From Pedobacter ureilyticus (lineage in GTDB: Bacteria; Bacteroidota; Bacteroidia; Sphingobacteriales; Sphingobacteriaceae): a DNA stretch of 64,000 bases. A program made the translations under genes and the position numbers. The DNA lies in the NCBI RefSeq assembly GCF_005925345.1, contig NZ_SSHJ01000007.1:140201-204200 (forward strand), read 5' to 3'. A model generated the notes under the pieces. It made no database searches and was not told the DNA's origin. It worked only from the letters and a program-made list of their open reading frames with translations. Positions 7,427 through 15,276 of this stretch are shown here, in pieces (within the stretch, counting starts at the first letter, position 1; the number at the start of each line of letters is the position of its first letter).

Positions 7427-7732
7427 TCAAAGACCTTTGGGAAATGAAGTAGCTTGCCTATCTGCCACAGGCAAATAGGTAATCCGGTTGCTTTTAGCAG
7501 CAATTGCCTCTAACTTAGCCCGGTCAAGGGATTTTCTGGAACCTCTTTCATTGCTTTGGATTGGACTTATCAGACCTTCACTGATCCAACGGTCCACATT
7601 GCCACGGCCAAAAAGCCTGTAGGCTTCTGCCTTGCTAAGCTGCTCCTGTAGCTGCCCACTCTCTAACAAGGCATTATTAACCCCTTGTTCAGTGGCATTT
7701 TTCAACAGATAAAACAGGTCTTTCAGCTTCAT
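7427..7732 (-). CDS. small helix-turn-helix protein (excisionase-like), paralogue
   Basis: 101 residues. Shares with the 6841-7116 protein the pattern KAEAYRLFGRGNVDRWISEGLISP followed by a basic segment (NERGSRKSLDRAKLEAIAAKS). The N-terminus LKDLFYLLKNATEQGVNNALLESG also parallels its partner. A small DNA-binding protein with a role in controlling the element is likely. The two copies flank the structured segment 7144-7405, which may be their common target; that link is inferred. The upstream gap 7733-7869 shows nothing beyond a purine-rich stretch. Confidence 0.65.
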   Translation of the reverse strand: MKLKDLFYLLKNATEQGVNNALLESGQLQEQLSKAEAYRLFGRGNVDRWISEGLISPIQSNERGSRKSLDRAKLEAIAAKSNRITYLPVADRQATSFPKGL

Positions 7733-7869
7733 AAGAGTTCCTTAAAATGTTGGTTTAACTATCATTTCCGGAACAAAGCAAAAAATTAGAGGGGGGCTAA
7801 AACAGTGACAGGGGATGACCAAAAGATGGTCACCCCCTGTCTAACTCTTATATCAAAAAGAGTAAAATA

Positions 7870-9036
7870 TCAATTTTTATAATTGGAAAGGTTGTAATTT
7901 TCGTTTAGCCAATTGAGCATTCCAATAAGATGGCCTTTTAGTTTTTGTGCGGTTGAAAATTCAACGTCTGTAGATTTTTTTCGTAAACTTTCTGCCGATA
8001 TAAAAGATGTCTGCGGTGTAGAAAAATGTGTTGCAAAGAAATTGAATAATTCGCCAATGTTTTCTTTCGGCAATAAGCCTTTTTCAATTAGGACACGAAT
8101 AAACAAGCTAAGCTGCGGCACAGATAAAAATACCTTTAGTCTGCCTTTTGTTTTTGGACCTTTATCATCTTCGATAATAATCCTGCGTAAATCAATGACC
8201 TCTTTTAGGCTTTGTTTCTTTTGGGAAAGAAAAGTTTTGAATTGGCCTTCAATGGATGATAAGGATGAAAACATCTTTAATTTACTTTCGGGAAGGCCGT
8301 AAAACCGATCCTGTTCAGATATTATTACTTGGAGCTGGTCGTGAAGATCTGGCACAGCTTTAAGCCTGTTGTTTAGATCGCTCGTATAGTAATAAAAAAA
8401 GTCCCTGGGATTAAAGCCATGCAAAAACAAAATCTTTATCAGTTCTAAAGTATCGAAAACATCGGTGCACTCGATTTCCTTTATAAGGTTTATGATATAA
8501 TCAATCTCATACCTTGTAATTTCTTTTTTGTTTATAAAAAGATACAGATCTCTTATAAGCAGATCATATAATTTTTTATCAATTTGAGACTGATTTAGAA
8601 TTATGGAAAAATTACCAAAAGCTCCCTTAATCTGCATCTTTAATATCCCCATACCATACTTTGTAATTGGGATTTCATGGTAAATTTCAGGTACGACTTG
8701 TTGAACCTTGTCGATAACTTTTTCAAGTGCATCCAAAAAATGTAGATAGACCTGCCTAAGGTTAGAGGAACTTATTTTTCTTTTCCAGCTTGGAGATAAC
8801 CGAAACAGGTAACTATAAATTGTATTACTAAGACTGACGAATTGTCTAGCCTGCACTAGGATACGCTTTCGTGAAAAGTTCGCTTCGATGAAAAAAAGCT
8901 TGAGGTCTTTATTTAGTTGGTTTAAAAAGCCATTTTCCAGTTTTACAAGGTCATCACTAGTAATTGTGTCATTAACTAATGCTTTTGGATGAATAATTTC
9001 ATCGGTCCAGTTAAATATTTTAAAAGACTTATTCAT
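7870..9036 (-). CDS. RteC-like regulatory protein of conjugative element
   Basis: 388 residues, alpha-helical and lysine-rich, without signal peptide or membrane helix. The C-terminal 100 residues (FLSVPQLSLFIRVLIEKGLLP ... ESLRKKSTDVEFSTAQKLKGHLIGMLNWL, read with gaps) look like the C-terminal module I associate with RteC-type proteins of Bacteroides conjugative transposons. In CTnDOT RteC activates the excision genes. The longer N-terminal part is not recognised. Position upstream of the small excisionase-like genes fits a role in controlling excision. A plain helical protein of unknown function remains possible. Confidence 0.5.
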   Translation of the reverse strand: MNKSFKIFNWTDEIIHPKALVNDTITSDDLVKLENGFLNQLNKDLKLFFIEANFSRKRILVQARQFVSLSNTIYSYLFRLSPSWKRKISSSNLRQVYLHFLDALEKVIDKVQQVVPEIYHEIPITKYGMGILKMQIKGAFGNFSIILNQSQIDKKLYDLLIRDLYLFINKKEITRYEIDYIINLIKEIECTDVFDTLELIKILFLHGFNPRDFFYYYTSDLNNRLKAVPDLHDQLQVIISEQDRFYGLPESKLKMFSSLSSIEGQFKTFLSQKKQSLKEVIDLRRIIIEDDKGPKTKGRLKVFLSVPQLSLFIRVLIEKGLLPKENIGELFNFFATHFSTPQTSFISAESLRKKSTDVEFSTAQKLKGHLIGMLNWLNENYNLSNYKN

Positions 9037-9127
9037 GATAGGGATTTTTAAGATGTTTAAATACTGGCAAAATGAAAGGCCTTGTTTTGCATCTCAAAAA
9101 TGTAAACTCTCTATTTACAATAAAATA

Positions 9128-9342
9128 GGGCAAAACAACCAAAAAATGTAAATAGTGGTTTTGCCCCATCATTAGTGTTTAGAATTTTAGTTTTAAATTT
9201 GATGGGTAGATGGTTAGATAATATTTGTACATCTGTTAGCAATAGTAGCATATCTTATTGACAGGGTTAACATAGGGGACAGAAAAGAAAAGCGGAGCAT
9301 ATTCCTCCGAATACCTCCGCTAAAATTAACGCTCTCACGAGC
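9128..9342. promoter_or_regulatory. intergenic gap with hairpins between divergently organised modules
   Basis: The gap 9037-9382 holds no gene I can support. GGGCAAAAC at 9128-9136 pairs with GTTTTGCCC at 9158-9166, just upstream of the RteC-like gene, where it could be an operator or leader structure. AGCGGAG 9291-9297 with CTCCGCT 9315-9321, and GCTC/GAGC 9331-9342, form two further hairpins past the end of the 9383 gene and may terminate it, though no strong T-run follows. Confidence 0.4.
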
Positions 9343-9382
9343 TAATATAGTGAAACTGGTGTTAGTACCAAATTACCTGTAC

Positions 9383-9775
9383 CTATATATTTGGATAACT
9401 GATCGTGAAGTCCAGTTTTTCAGCTTTTTCAAATCCATCTTGTTCAGAAAAACTGCTTATACTCCTTTTATCCAAGTCTAAAAGCTTGCCCCTGTCTCCA
9501 TCAGCCGAATTTTTAGCCTGGTCTTTGAATAGTGCAATTGGCAATCGGTTTTCAAGAAAGTACTTGGTTTCTACTTGCGCATCATCAATCCATCTTTGAT
9601 CAATTCCATCCAGGTATACAATTTGGGTTTCGGTCAACTCAAAGTGGTTCTTGATCCAAAGTCGAAAATCGGCACCAGCAGCATCAGCTTCAATTTGCAA
9701 TTCAGCTTGTGGCAAAGCATACAATTCATTAATCAGGTCTTGCGCCCCAGCGGTTGTTAAAGGGAATTTAGTCAT
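9383..9775 (-). CDS. hypothetical protein, Sphingobacteriaceae type
   Basis: 130 residues, acidic, with no signal peptide or membrane segment. The N-terminus FPLTTAGAQDLINELYALP ... ADAAGADFRLWIKNHFELTE is a pattern I have seen in small cytosolic proteins of Pedobacter relatives, without known function. It is transcribed away from the LytTR gene at 9998, with a shared 220-bp upstream region that contains direct repeats (9888-9920). It may therefore be under the same control. No better assignment can be made. Confidence 0.6.
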   Translation of the reverse strand: MTKFPLTTAGAQDLINELYALPQAELQIEADAAGADFRLWIKNHFELTETQIVYLDGIDQRWIDDAQVETKYFLENRLPIALFKDQAKNSADGDRGKLLDLDKRSISSFSEQDGFEKAEKLDFTISYPNI

Positions 9776-9887
9776 GTTATTATATATTTAGTTAACGTAA
9801 AAATGCGCTTAGGGATTGAGAAGCATCAATCTGGCCCAAAACTATTCACAATGGGAAGCAATAAAAACTTTTGGGAATAGCGTAAAT

Positions 9888-9920
9888 GGTGAATGGTAGT
9901 TTTAGATTGGCGAATGGTAG
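9888..9920. promoter_or_regulatory. 21-bp-spaced direct repeat, candidate LytTR operator
   Basis: GGTGAATGGTAG at 9888-9899 recurs as GGCGAATGGTAG at 9909-9920. The period is exactly 21 bp, two helical turns, the geometry known for LytTR-domain binding to paired direct repeats. It lies about 78 bp upstream of the LytTR gene start and between divergent genes, so autoregulation and control of the 9383 gene are plausible. A TAnnTTTG-like element, TATTTTTG, is at 9965-9972. Confidence 0.5.
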
Positions 9921-9997
9921 ATAAGGATTAGTTTTTTGAAAAAAGCTGATAAAAAAAAGTTGCTTATTTTTGTGTATCATACACCTATTGACCAAAT

Positions 9998-10891
9998 ATG
10001 AATACAAAAATTATCGCAATCGACAACCAAAAAAAAGTAAAATATCTTCATTGGGGCATAATTTTGCTCATCGCCCTGATCATCTCCCATGTAATAGTAG
10101 TTGAAAGCCAAATGAAACCAGTACTGGTTTTGGTGCATCAGTATAATTATAAGGTAGCAATGGCTTTTAGTTGGCCTTTCACATTTTTGCTAATGCTGTG
10201 GATACATTTCTGCACCAAGAAACTTGATGTTTATGTACCCTGGACCTCCAAATGGGGTTGGCGTTTAGGTCTGCAATTCATCTTAGGGGTTTTGTTGGTA
10301 CTGACATTGGATTACGCCGTGGTTAAGTCTTACTTTATAGCATTTGGTCAAGACTTTAAAAAAAGCGGATACATGGAAATAGAATTTCCAATTGTAAGAT
10401 GGATGGTATTGTTCATGAATGTATTATATATAGCATGGTTTTTCATTATTAATTTTCGGAACAGTACCAGAATGAACGATGGCTTAAAAGATTATATAGC
10501 AAACCTGAATGACCAAAAGGAAAAGGCCCGTTTCTATGCACAAAAAATAGAGGCAAAACTCGGAAAGAAAATTATACAGGTTGAGCTTAACGAAGTCGCT
10601 TGTTTTGAACGTGAAGAAAATATAGGCTATGTTTATCTTTTGGATGGGCGTAAATTTAATGTGGATTTAAAGCTTAGTGAATTGGCAACGCTCTTAGACA
10701 GCTTTCCCTTCTACCAGATTAACCGCTCGGTGATGATTTCATTTTCTGCAATAGAGGGCTATGAGAAAGTTAAGAACAAACAGGCAAAAATTATCTTAAA
10801 AGATTTTCTCGAACTGGACGTATCGTTATTGGTAAGCCGAGACAGATTTGAGGGATTTAAAAAACGATTTGATCTTTTCAAGCTTTCCTAA
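9998..10891 (+). CDS. membrane-bound LytTR-family transcription regulator
   Basis: 297 residues. Four hydrophobic segments fill the N-terminal half (about 19-37, 50-68, 88-110 and 131-150), followed by a short coiled region and a LytTR DNA-binding domain from about 195 to 295 (VELNEVACFEREENIGYVYLLDGRKF ... FYQINRSVMISFSAIEGY, with gaps). This is the common Bacteroidota one-component arrangement, a membrane sensor fused directly to LytTR, as opposed to a phosphorylated response regulator. The direct repeat upstream suggests autoregulation. The ligand or stimulus is unknown. Confidence 0.85.
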   Translation: MNTKIIAIDNQKKVKYLHWGIILLIALIISHVIVVESQMKPVLVLVHQYNYKVAMAFSWPFTFLLMLWIHFCTKKLDVYVPWTSKWGWRLGLQFILGVLLVLTLDYAVVKSYFIAFGQDFKKSGYMEIEFPIVRWMVLFMNVLYIAWFFIINFRNSTRMNDGLKDYIANLNDQKEKARFYAQKIEAKLGKKIIQVELNEVACFEREENIGYVYLLDGRKFNVDLKLSELATLLDSFPFYQINRSVMISFSAIEGYEKVKNKQAKIILKDFLELDVSLLVSRDRFEGFKKRFDLFKLS

Positions 10892-11057
10892 ATATTTAGT
10901 TGTCCTGCTACGGATCACCACCTTAAAACTACCAATCAGCATTTTTAGCAACAAAATAATTTAGATTTTATAAGAAAATAGCCAATTTTCCATTTAATCA
11001 TCATGGTTACACCATGTCATGTGAAAATTCATTTTTTCGCGTGATCCCTATTTTGTT

Positions 11058-11630
11058 ATGTTTATGTCAGGTGCATTAAAGGAAAAAGAAAGAATTGTCC
11101 AAATTCTGCTTGAAGCTTTTGAACGCAACAAAAGCGTTAATTATATATGTTGCAATGATGGTCTTCGTTACCAGCGGATCAGGTTACTTATGGAATATGC
11201 TTACGATGTTTGTAAAAAATACGGCAAGGTATATTTATCAGATAATAAGAATGCCTGTGCACTAATTTTGCTCCCAGCAAAAAAAACATTTTCGTTTCAG
11301 TCCATCATTTGGGATATTAAGTTGGTACTTAAGGTTATTGGACTTAATCATGTGCGTAAAGTATTAAGACGCGAACAGGAAATAAAAAAGCATCATCCTA
11401 AGTATCCTTTTTTTTATCTCTGGTTTATTGGTGTACTTCCGTCCCAACAGGGATCAGGAAACGGAACCTCATTGTTACAACAGGTGCTTAACGATGCAAG
11501 GGACATGGGACTCCAAGTATATCTAGAAACCTCTACTTTGGAAAACCTTCCCTGGTATAAAGGTTTCAATTTCAAAATTTATGGTGAACTGGATTTTGGC
11601 TATAGGTTTTTCTTACTTAAAAAATCATAG
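11058..11630 (+). CDS. GNAT-family N-acetyltransferase
   Basis: 190 residues. The acetyl-CoA-binding signature is GVLPSQQGSGNGTSLLQQVLNDA (about residues 135-157; here read as the V-x-P-x2-Q-x-x-G-x-G-x core), followed by GLQVYLETSTLENLPWYKGFNF typical of the last GNAT strands. The start could also be Met3 (11064). Substrate unknown. It stands 35 bp before the LuxR-type gene and may be cotranscribed with it. In the element it appears as cargo. Confidence 0.82.
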   Translation: MFMSGALKEKERIVQILLEAFERNKSVNYICCNDGLRYQRIRLLMEYAYDVCKKYGKVYLSDNKNACALILLPAKKTFSFQSIIWDIKLVLKVIGLNHVRKVLRREQEIKKHHPKYPFFYLWFIGVLPSQQGSGNGTSLLQQVLNDARDMGLQVYLETSTLENLPWYKGFNFKIYGELDFGYRFFLLKKS

Positions 11631-11665
11631 CCTAATGAATAGAAGATGTCTAAATAAATTGAGAT

Positions 11666-12613
11666 ATGGTAGTTTTCAATTCAGAATTACATGTGCTTAC
11701 TTTCGTTTTTTGCCTCCTAGAGTTTGGAATGTGCTTTTACCAACTGATTTATTGGCTGTCACATCCTAAGGACAAACGTAGGTTATGGTATCTAATCCTG
11801 TTATTGCTGCTGCTTAACTATAACATAACAGGTGGATTGTTTCCCGATCCGCAATTTAAACTTTCCATTCAAGTACAAAATATTATTGCCTATGGAAGTG
11901 GTTTTTTAATGGCCTCTTATTTTCCATTCTATTTTTATAAGGCCTTTAACTTGGAAACTATACGATTTCATGCTTTTTACGGGGTACTGTTATTCCTGCT
12001 TATACCATATATTATTTATTTCGTTATTATTTATCCCTTGAAAGGGAATTTAGCTTATGCCACAAGTTATGGACTAATAGTTCCTGCCCTTTATTCTATT
12101 GTAGTGGTTTATGATCTGTTGCGTGCCATTAGGATTAAAATAAAAAAGCGAAAATCTTCGCCGTACCCTTATAAATGGCTCGAAATGTTTTGGGTGTATG
12201 CCGCTGTTAGTCCCTGGGTTTTCATGTCTGCCTTTGCCTATTTTAACATAACGCAATGGATAGAAGTTTTGGTTACCAACCTGGGCTTTGTGATTATTAC
12301 CTTATTATTTATTGCAAAGTCGATCAAAGATAGCAGAATGGAAGATGCCAAGAAACTTGCTATGGAAAATGAGAAAGCGGAGCTGTTTGAACATTATTGC
12401 GAGGATTTCAATTTAAGCAAAAGGGAAAGGGAAATTGCCTTGCTCTTATGCAAGGGACTTACTTATAGAGAAATTGCAGATACGCTTTTTATTTCGGAGA
12501 GTACAGTCAACAACCATGTACAGCATATTTTTTTTAAGACGGAAGTGAATAGAAAAATGGAACTACAGCAGAAACTAGGTTTTATTTATGTGGTTAATAC
12601 CTATGGAAAGTGA
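11666..12613 (+). CDS. 7TM-type membrane protein with C-terminal LuxR HTH
   Basis: 315 residues. The first ~215 residues are hydrophobic with about seven membrane segments, without a recognised ligand-binding fold. The C-terminus, LSKREREIALLLCKGLTYREIADTLFISESTVNNHVQHIFFKT read in two parts (about 250-292), is a LuxR/GerE helix-turn-helix. It is therefore a one-component membrane-tethered regulator, the second such design after the LytTR gene in this cluster. It overlaps the following Crp-like gene slightly, indicating one operon. Confidence 0.83.
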   Translation: MVVFNSELHVLTFVFCLLEFGMCFYQLIYWLSHPKDKRRLWYLILLLLLLNYNITGGLFPDPQFKLSIQVQNIIAYGSGFLMASYFPFYFYKAFNLETIRFHAFYGVLLFLLIPYIIYFVIIYPLKGNLAYATSYGLIVPALYSIVVVYDLLRAIRIKIKKRKSSPYPYKWLEMFWVYAAVSPWVFMSAFAYFNITQWIEVLVTNLGFVIITLLFIAKSIKDSRMEDAKKLAMENEKAELFEHYCEDFNLSKREREIALLLCKGLTYREIADTLFISESTVNNHVQHIFFKTEVNRKMELQQKLGFIYVVNTYGK

Positions 12614-13196
12614 TAGATATAAGGTTCATATAGATAGACTTTTGGATATTCTATACGGCTGGGTACCTTTTTCTGTAACCTTTAGGGTTGCATTGGCCGA
12701 TTTGTTAAAAGGTCAAAATGAAACTCCAAAATCATTGCTATTAACTCCACCTGAATATGCAATAAGAGCCTGGTTCAGCATAAACTGTTATGTTGTAGCC
12801 TATGCCTATAATGAAAGTGGTGATCTGAATGTTGTAAGGATCTATATGCCTGATGATATATTTACTGATCTAAATAGTTTTTTCCAAAACAAACCCGCAA
12901 AATTAAGACTTATGATTATTCAGGGCGAAGATCTGCTCTTTATAAAAAAGGAAGGATTTAACACCTTAAAATCCTTTCCGGAAACATTTGACCTGGTACA
13001 ATATGTAATGCTGATGGAACAGGAAATAGAAGCCTGGCGTGTATGGATAATGACGCTAAAAGATGAACAAAAAATAGAGCAGTTTAGCCTACGCTATCCC
13101 ATGAACCAATTGCCCAACCATATCTGTGCTTCATTTTTGCAAATGACCCCTTCTCGATATTCTGCGGCGAAAGCAAATTTTAATCGCAACAACTGA
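12603..13196 (+). CDS. Crp/Fnr-type cyclic-nucleotide-binding-fold regulator
   Basis: The frame opens at 12588, but Met at 12603 (MESDRYKVHIDRLLDILYG) is the likelier start; both overlap the end of the LuxR gene by 11-26 bp. About 197 residues, the length of short Bacteroidota Crp-like proteins. The N-terminal part resembles the cNMP-binding beta roll; the C-terminal part ends in FLQMTPSRYSAAKANFNRNN, typical of the degenerate HTH in which a TPSR- or TPETLSR-type helix contacts DNA. The effector is unknown. Third regulator in a row. Confidence 0.68.
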   Translation: MESDRYKVHIDRLLDILYGWVPFSVTFRVALADLLKGQNETPKSLLLTPPEYAIRAWFSINCYVVAYAYNESGDLNVVRIYMPDDIFTDLNSFFQNKPAKLRLMIIQGEDLLFIKKEGFNTLKSFPETFDLVQYVMLMEQEIEAWRVWIMTLKDEQKIEQFSLRYPMNQLPNHICASFLQMTPSRYSAAKANFNRNN

Positions 13197-13351
13197 GATT
13201 TCTAGGATTAAGAGACTTTATATACAAAAAATATTTACTTTTAAAAAGTCCGACGGGATATTTTTTCCATTTTTTTTCATCAGAGATTTACATTGTTAAC
13301 GCAAAATGCTGTAACAAGACTAACCAAAATAGAAAATTAGATACGGTAGCA

Positions 13352-13810
13352 ATGGAAAATCAAATAACCTTGCAAAAGCGGTTTATTAATAAAAAGTTAG
13401 TGGTAGACCTAATCTGCTATGCTTTTTTCATATTGTTTCTATATGCCTCCACTAGCAAGCTGATTGATTATGAAAAATCGGAATTGCAAATGTCTAAATC
13501 TCCCATTATAACGGATTTTGCATTTATTTTAGTTTGGCTGGTTCCATTAACAGAAATCGCAATTGCAATTATGCTGATGATTTCACGAACCAGGAGATTT
13601 GCCTTATATGCCTCATTAGGTCTTATGTCGCTATTTACAGCATACATTATAGCCATTTTATACTTCACCGATAACATTCCATGCAGCTGCGGTGGAGTTT
13701 TAGAGAAGATGAGTTGGGACCAGCACCTGATATTCAATATCGTTTTTATGTGTCTTGGCATAACTGCAATACTATTACAAACAAAAATCTATGAGAAAAA
13801 GATGGATTAA
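13352..13810 (+). CDS. MauE/DoxX-family redox-associated membrane protein
   Basis: 152 residues with four membrane helices (about 18-37, 55-77, 84-105, 126-143). Between helices 3 and 4 is the motif CSCGG at 111-115, the thiol pair characteristic of Bacteroidota MauE-like proteins, which are related to quinone-linked thiol oxidoreductases such as DsbB/VKOR by topology. It is 93 bp upstream of a DUF6520 secreted peptide gene that has two cysteines, and a TlpA thioredoxin lies nearby, so disulfide handling of the exported peptide is a reasonable inference. Confidence 0.78.
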   Translation: MENQITLQKRFINKKLVVDLICYAFFILFLYASTSKLIDYEKSELQMSKSPIITDFAFILVWLVPLTEIAIAIMLMISRTRRFALYASLGLMSLFTAYIIAILYFTDNIPCSCGGVLEKMSWDQHLIFNIVFMCLGITAILLQTKIYEKKMD

Positions 13811-13903
13811 ATGTCCTCAATAAGATATTCCTATTGGCCAATTTGGATCAGGAGAAACCGAAAACCTGAAATAGAGTAGGTACTTAAATAAAACTATAAT
13901 ACA

Positions 13904-14155
13904 ATGAAAAAATTATTTTTTTCTGCTCTGGTTGCAGTAGTTGCTGTTGGCGGAGCTTTTGCCTCAAGTAGTATGAGAACTGAAGGAGATTTGTACTCTG
14001 AGAATTCACCATCTCCTGATATTGCTTGTCATGGTGATGAAGCTGCTTGTTCAAGCGTGTATGGCAATATCCAAGTTTCTACAACCGCGCCGGGCACGCC
14101 TGGTCGCGTTTTATTTGACCTTCAAGGTTCAGGCTATACAGCGGATCTTCCATAG
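13904..14155 (+). CDS. DUF6520-type secreted small peptide
   Basis: 83 residues. MKKLFFSALVAVVAVGGAFA is a clear Sec signal peptide with cleavage after AFA (residue 20). The mature 63-residue peptide has exactly two cysteines (42 and 49, in IACHGDEAACSS) and a Gly/Pro/Ser/Thr-rich tail ending DLP. DUF6520 peptides are common in Bacteroidota next to MauE genes; their role is not known. A perfect 14-bp terminator hairpin follows 5 bp after the stop, so the message ends here and can be made in large amounts relative to the next gene. Confidence 0.8.
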   Translation: MKKLFFSALVAVVAVGGAFASSSMRTEGDLYSENSPSPDIACHGDEAACSSVYGNIQVSTTAPGTPGRVLFDLQGSGYTADLP

Positions 14156-14160
14156 GAACA

Positions 14161-14193
14161 AATGGCCAACGATTAAAATAATCGTTGGCCATT
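14161..14193 (+). terminator. strong intrinsic terminator after the secreted peptide gene
   Basis: AATGGCCAACGATT (14161-14174) pairs perfectly over 14 bp with AATCGTTGGCCATT (14180-14193) around a 5-nt loop, followed by TTAACAATT. The stem begins only 5 bp after the DUF6520 stop codon. Being nearly symmetrical it may act on both strands. Confidence 0.8.
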
Positions 14194-14219
14194 TTAACAA
14201 TTGACTTAAGTAAGAAAGA

Positions 14220-15269
14220 ATGAAGCGGAGTATTCTATACCTTATCATTATCGCAGTGGTTACAATTACCATTTTTTTTAAATTCGCTTTTGATGAAGAG
14301 AAAAAGGGGTTCAACCGAATATTAATTTCTAAAAAGCTTCATATTGAAGAGAGGGTTCAACTACCCAACTCTAAATTTTATTTTGTTGGCTCTTCTGGTT
14401 CATGGATCTTTTTAAAAACATTATATGATGTCAAGCACATATATTATATAGACATCAATTCTAGTCATTTAAAATCTATTGATTTAAAATTAAAGACTGG
14501 CTTTCAGAATTATCACCCTAAACTGAATGTTTCTGTCCAAGATTCTTTGATTTTCATATTAAACTATGGAAACAAAAATCTGATTGTTAATAATATAGTT
14601 AACCACAAACAGTTCATTACTGATATGCCTACCAATGTCTTTGATCAGCCTGCTATTTTATTTTCCAATTCAATAATAAGTAGAGAAACAGTTAACACCG
14701 ATAAGCTTACTCAAAGGGCAATTTCAAAGTTTGATTATATAAAAAAAGTACCGAAGGCAAAATATATCCTTGACAAGCAAGTCGATGGATACTTCTGTAA
14801 TGATGGCATGTTGAAATGGGATGCAAAAAATGAACGGTTATTTTATATGTATTTTTATCGTGGATATTTATTGTGTTTGGACACCAACCTTAACTTGACC
14901 TATAAATTAAAAACCATTGATACAATTACAAGATCGAATATCACTTTAACTAAAAAAAAGCAGGTAGTTAATGGTGATACTATTATAACACAAACCCAAA
15001 AAAGACCACCGATTTATGTAAATAAAAGATTTTTTACTGATAAAGAACATGTATATATTATATCGGCGGTAAAGGCAGATAATGAAAAACAATCTGACTT
15101 TAGAAAAAATCAGATTGTTGATGTATATGAAATAAAGAAAGGAAGTTACAAATACAGTTTTTATATTCCCGACTATAGAAGTGAAAAATTAAGGCAAATT
15201 ACAGAATATCGAAATGAGATATACGCAATATATGGAAGTTATTTTGTTAAAATTTCCTCATTGAAATAA
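14220..15269 (+). CDS. membrane-anchored protein of unknown function next to DUF6520
   Basis: 349 residues. One N-terminal hydrophobic helix (ILYLIIIAVVTITIFFKFAF) anchors a mostly beta-strand exterior domain rich in Tyr/Ile/Lys, with repeated units such as KHIYYIDINSSHLKSIDLK and GYLLCLDTNLNLTYKLKTID that suggest a beta-propeller. I do not know a named family. Location directly after the MauE and DUF6520 genes, with the terminator between, suggests the same function module. It converges on the TlpA gene with 7 bp between stops. Confidence 0.65.
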   Translation: MKRSILYLIIIAVVTITIFFKFAFDEEKKGFNRILISKKLHIEERVQLPNSKFYFVGSSGSWIFLKTLYDVKHIYYIDINSSHLKSIDLKLKTGFQNYHPKLNVSVQDSLIFILNYGNKNLIVNNIVNHKQFITDMPTNVFDQPAILFSNSIISRETVNTDKLTQRAISKFDYIKKVPKAKYILDKQVDGYFCNDGMLKWDAKNERLFYMYFYRGYLLCLDTNLNLTYKLKTIDTITRSNITLTKKKQVVNGDTIITQTQKRPPIYVNKRFFTDKEHVYIISAVKADNEKQSDFRKNQIVDVYEIKKGSYKYSFYIPDYRSEKLRQITEYRNEIYAIYGSYFVKISSLK

Positions 15270-15276
15270 TAAAGTA

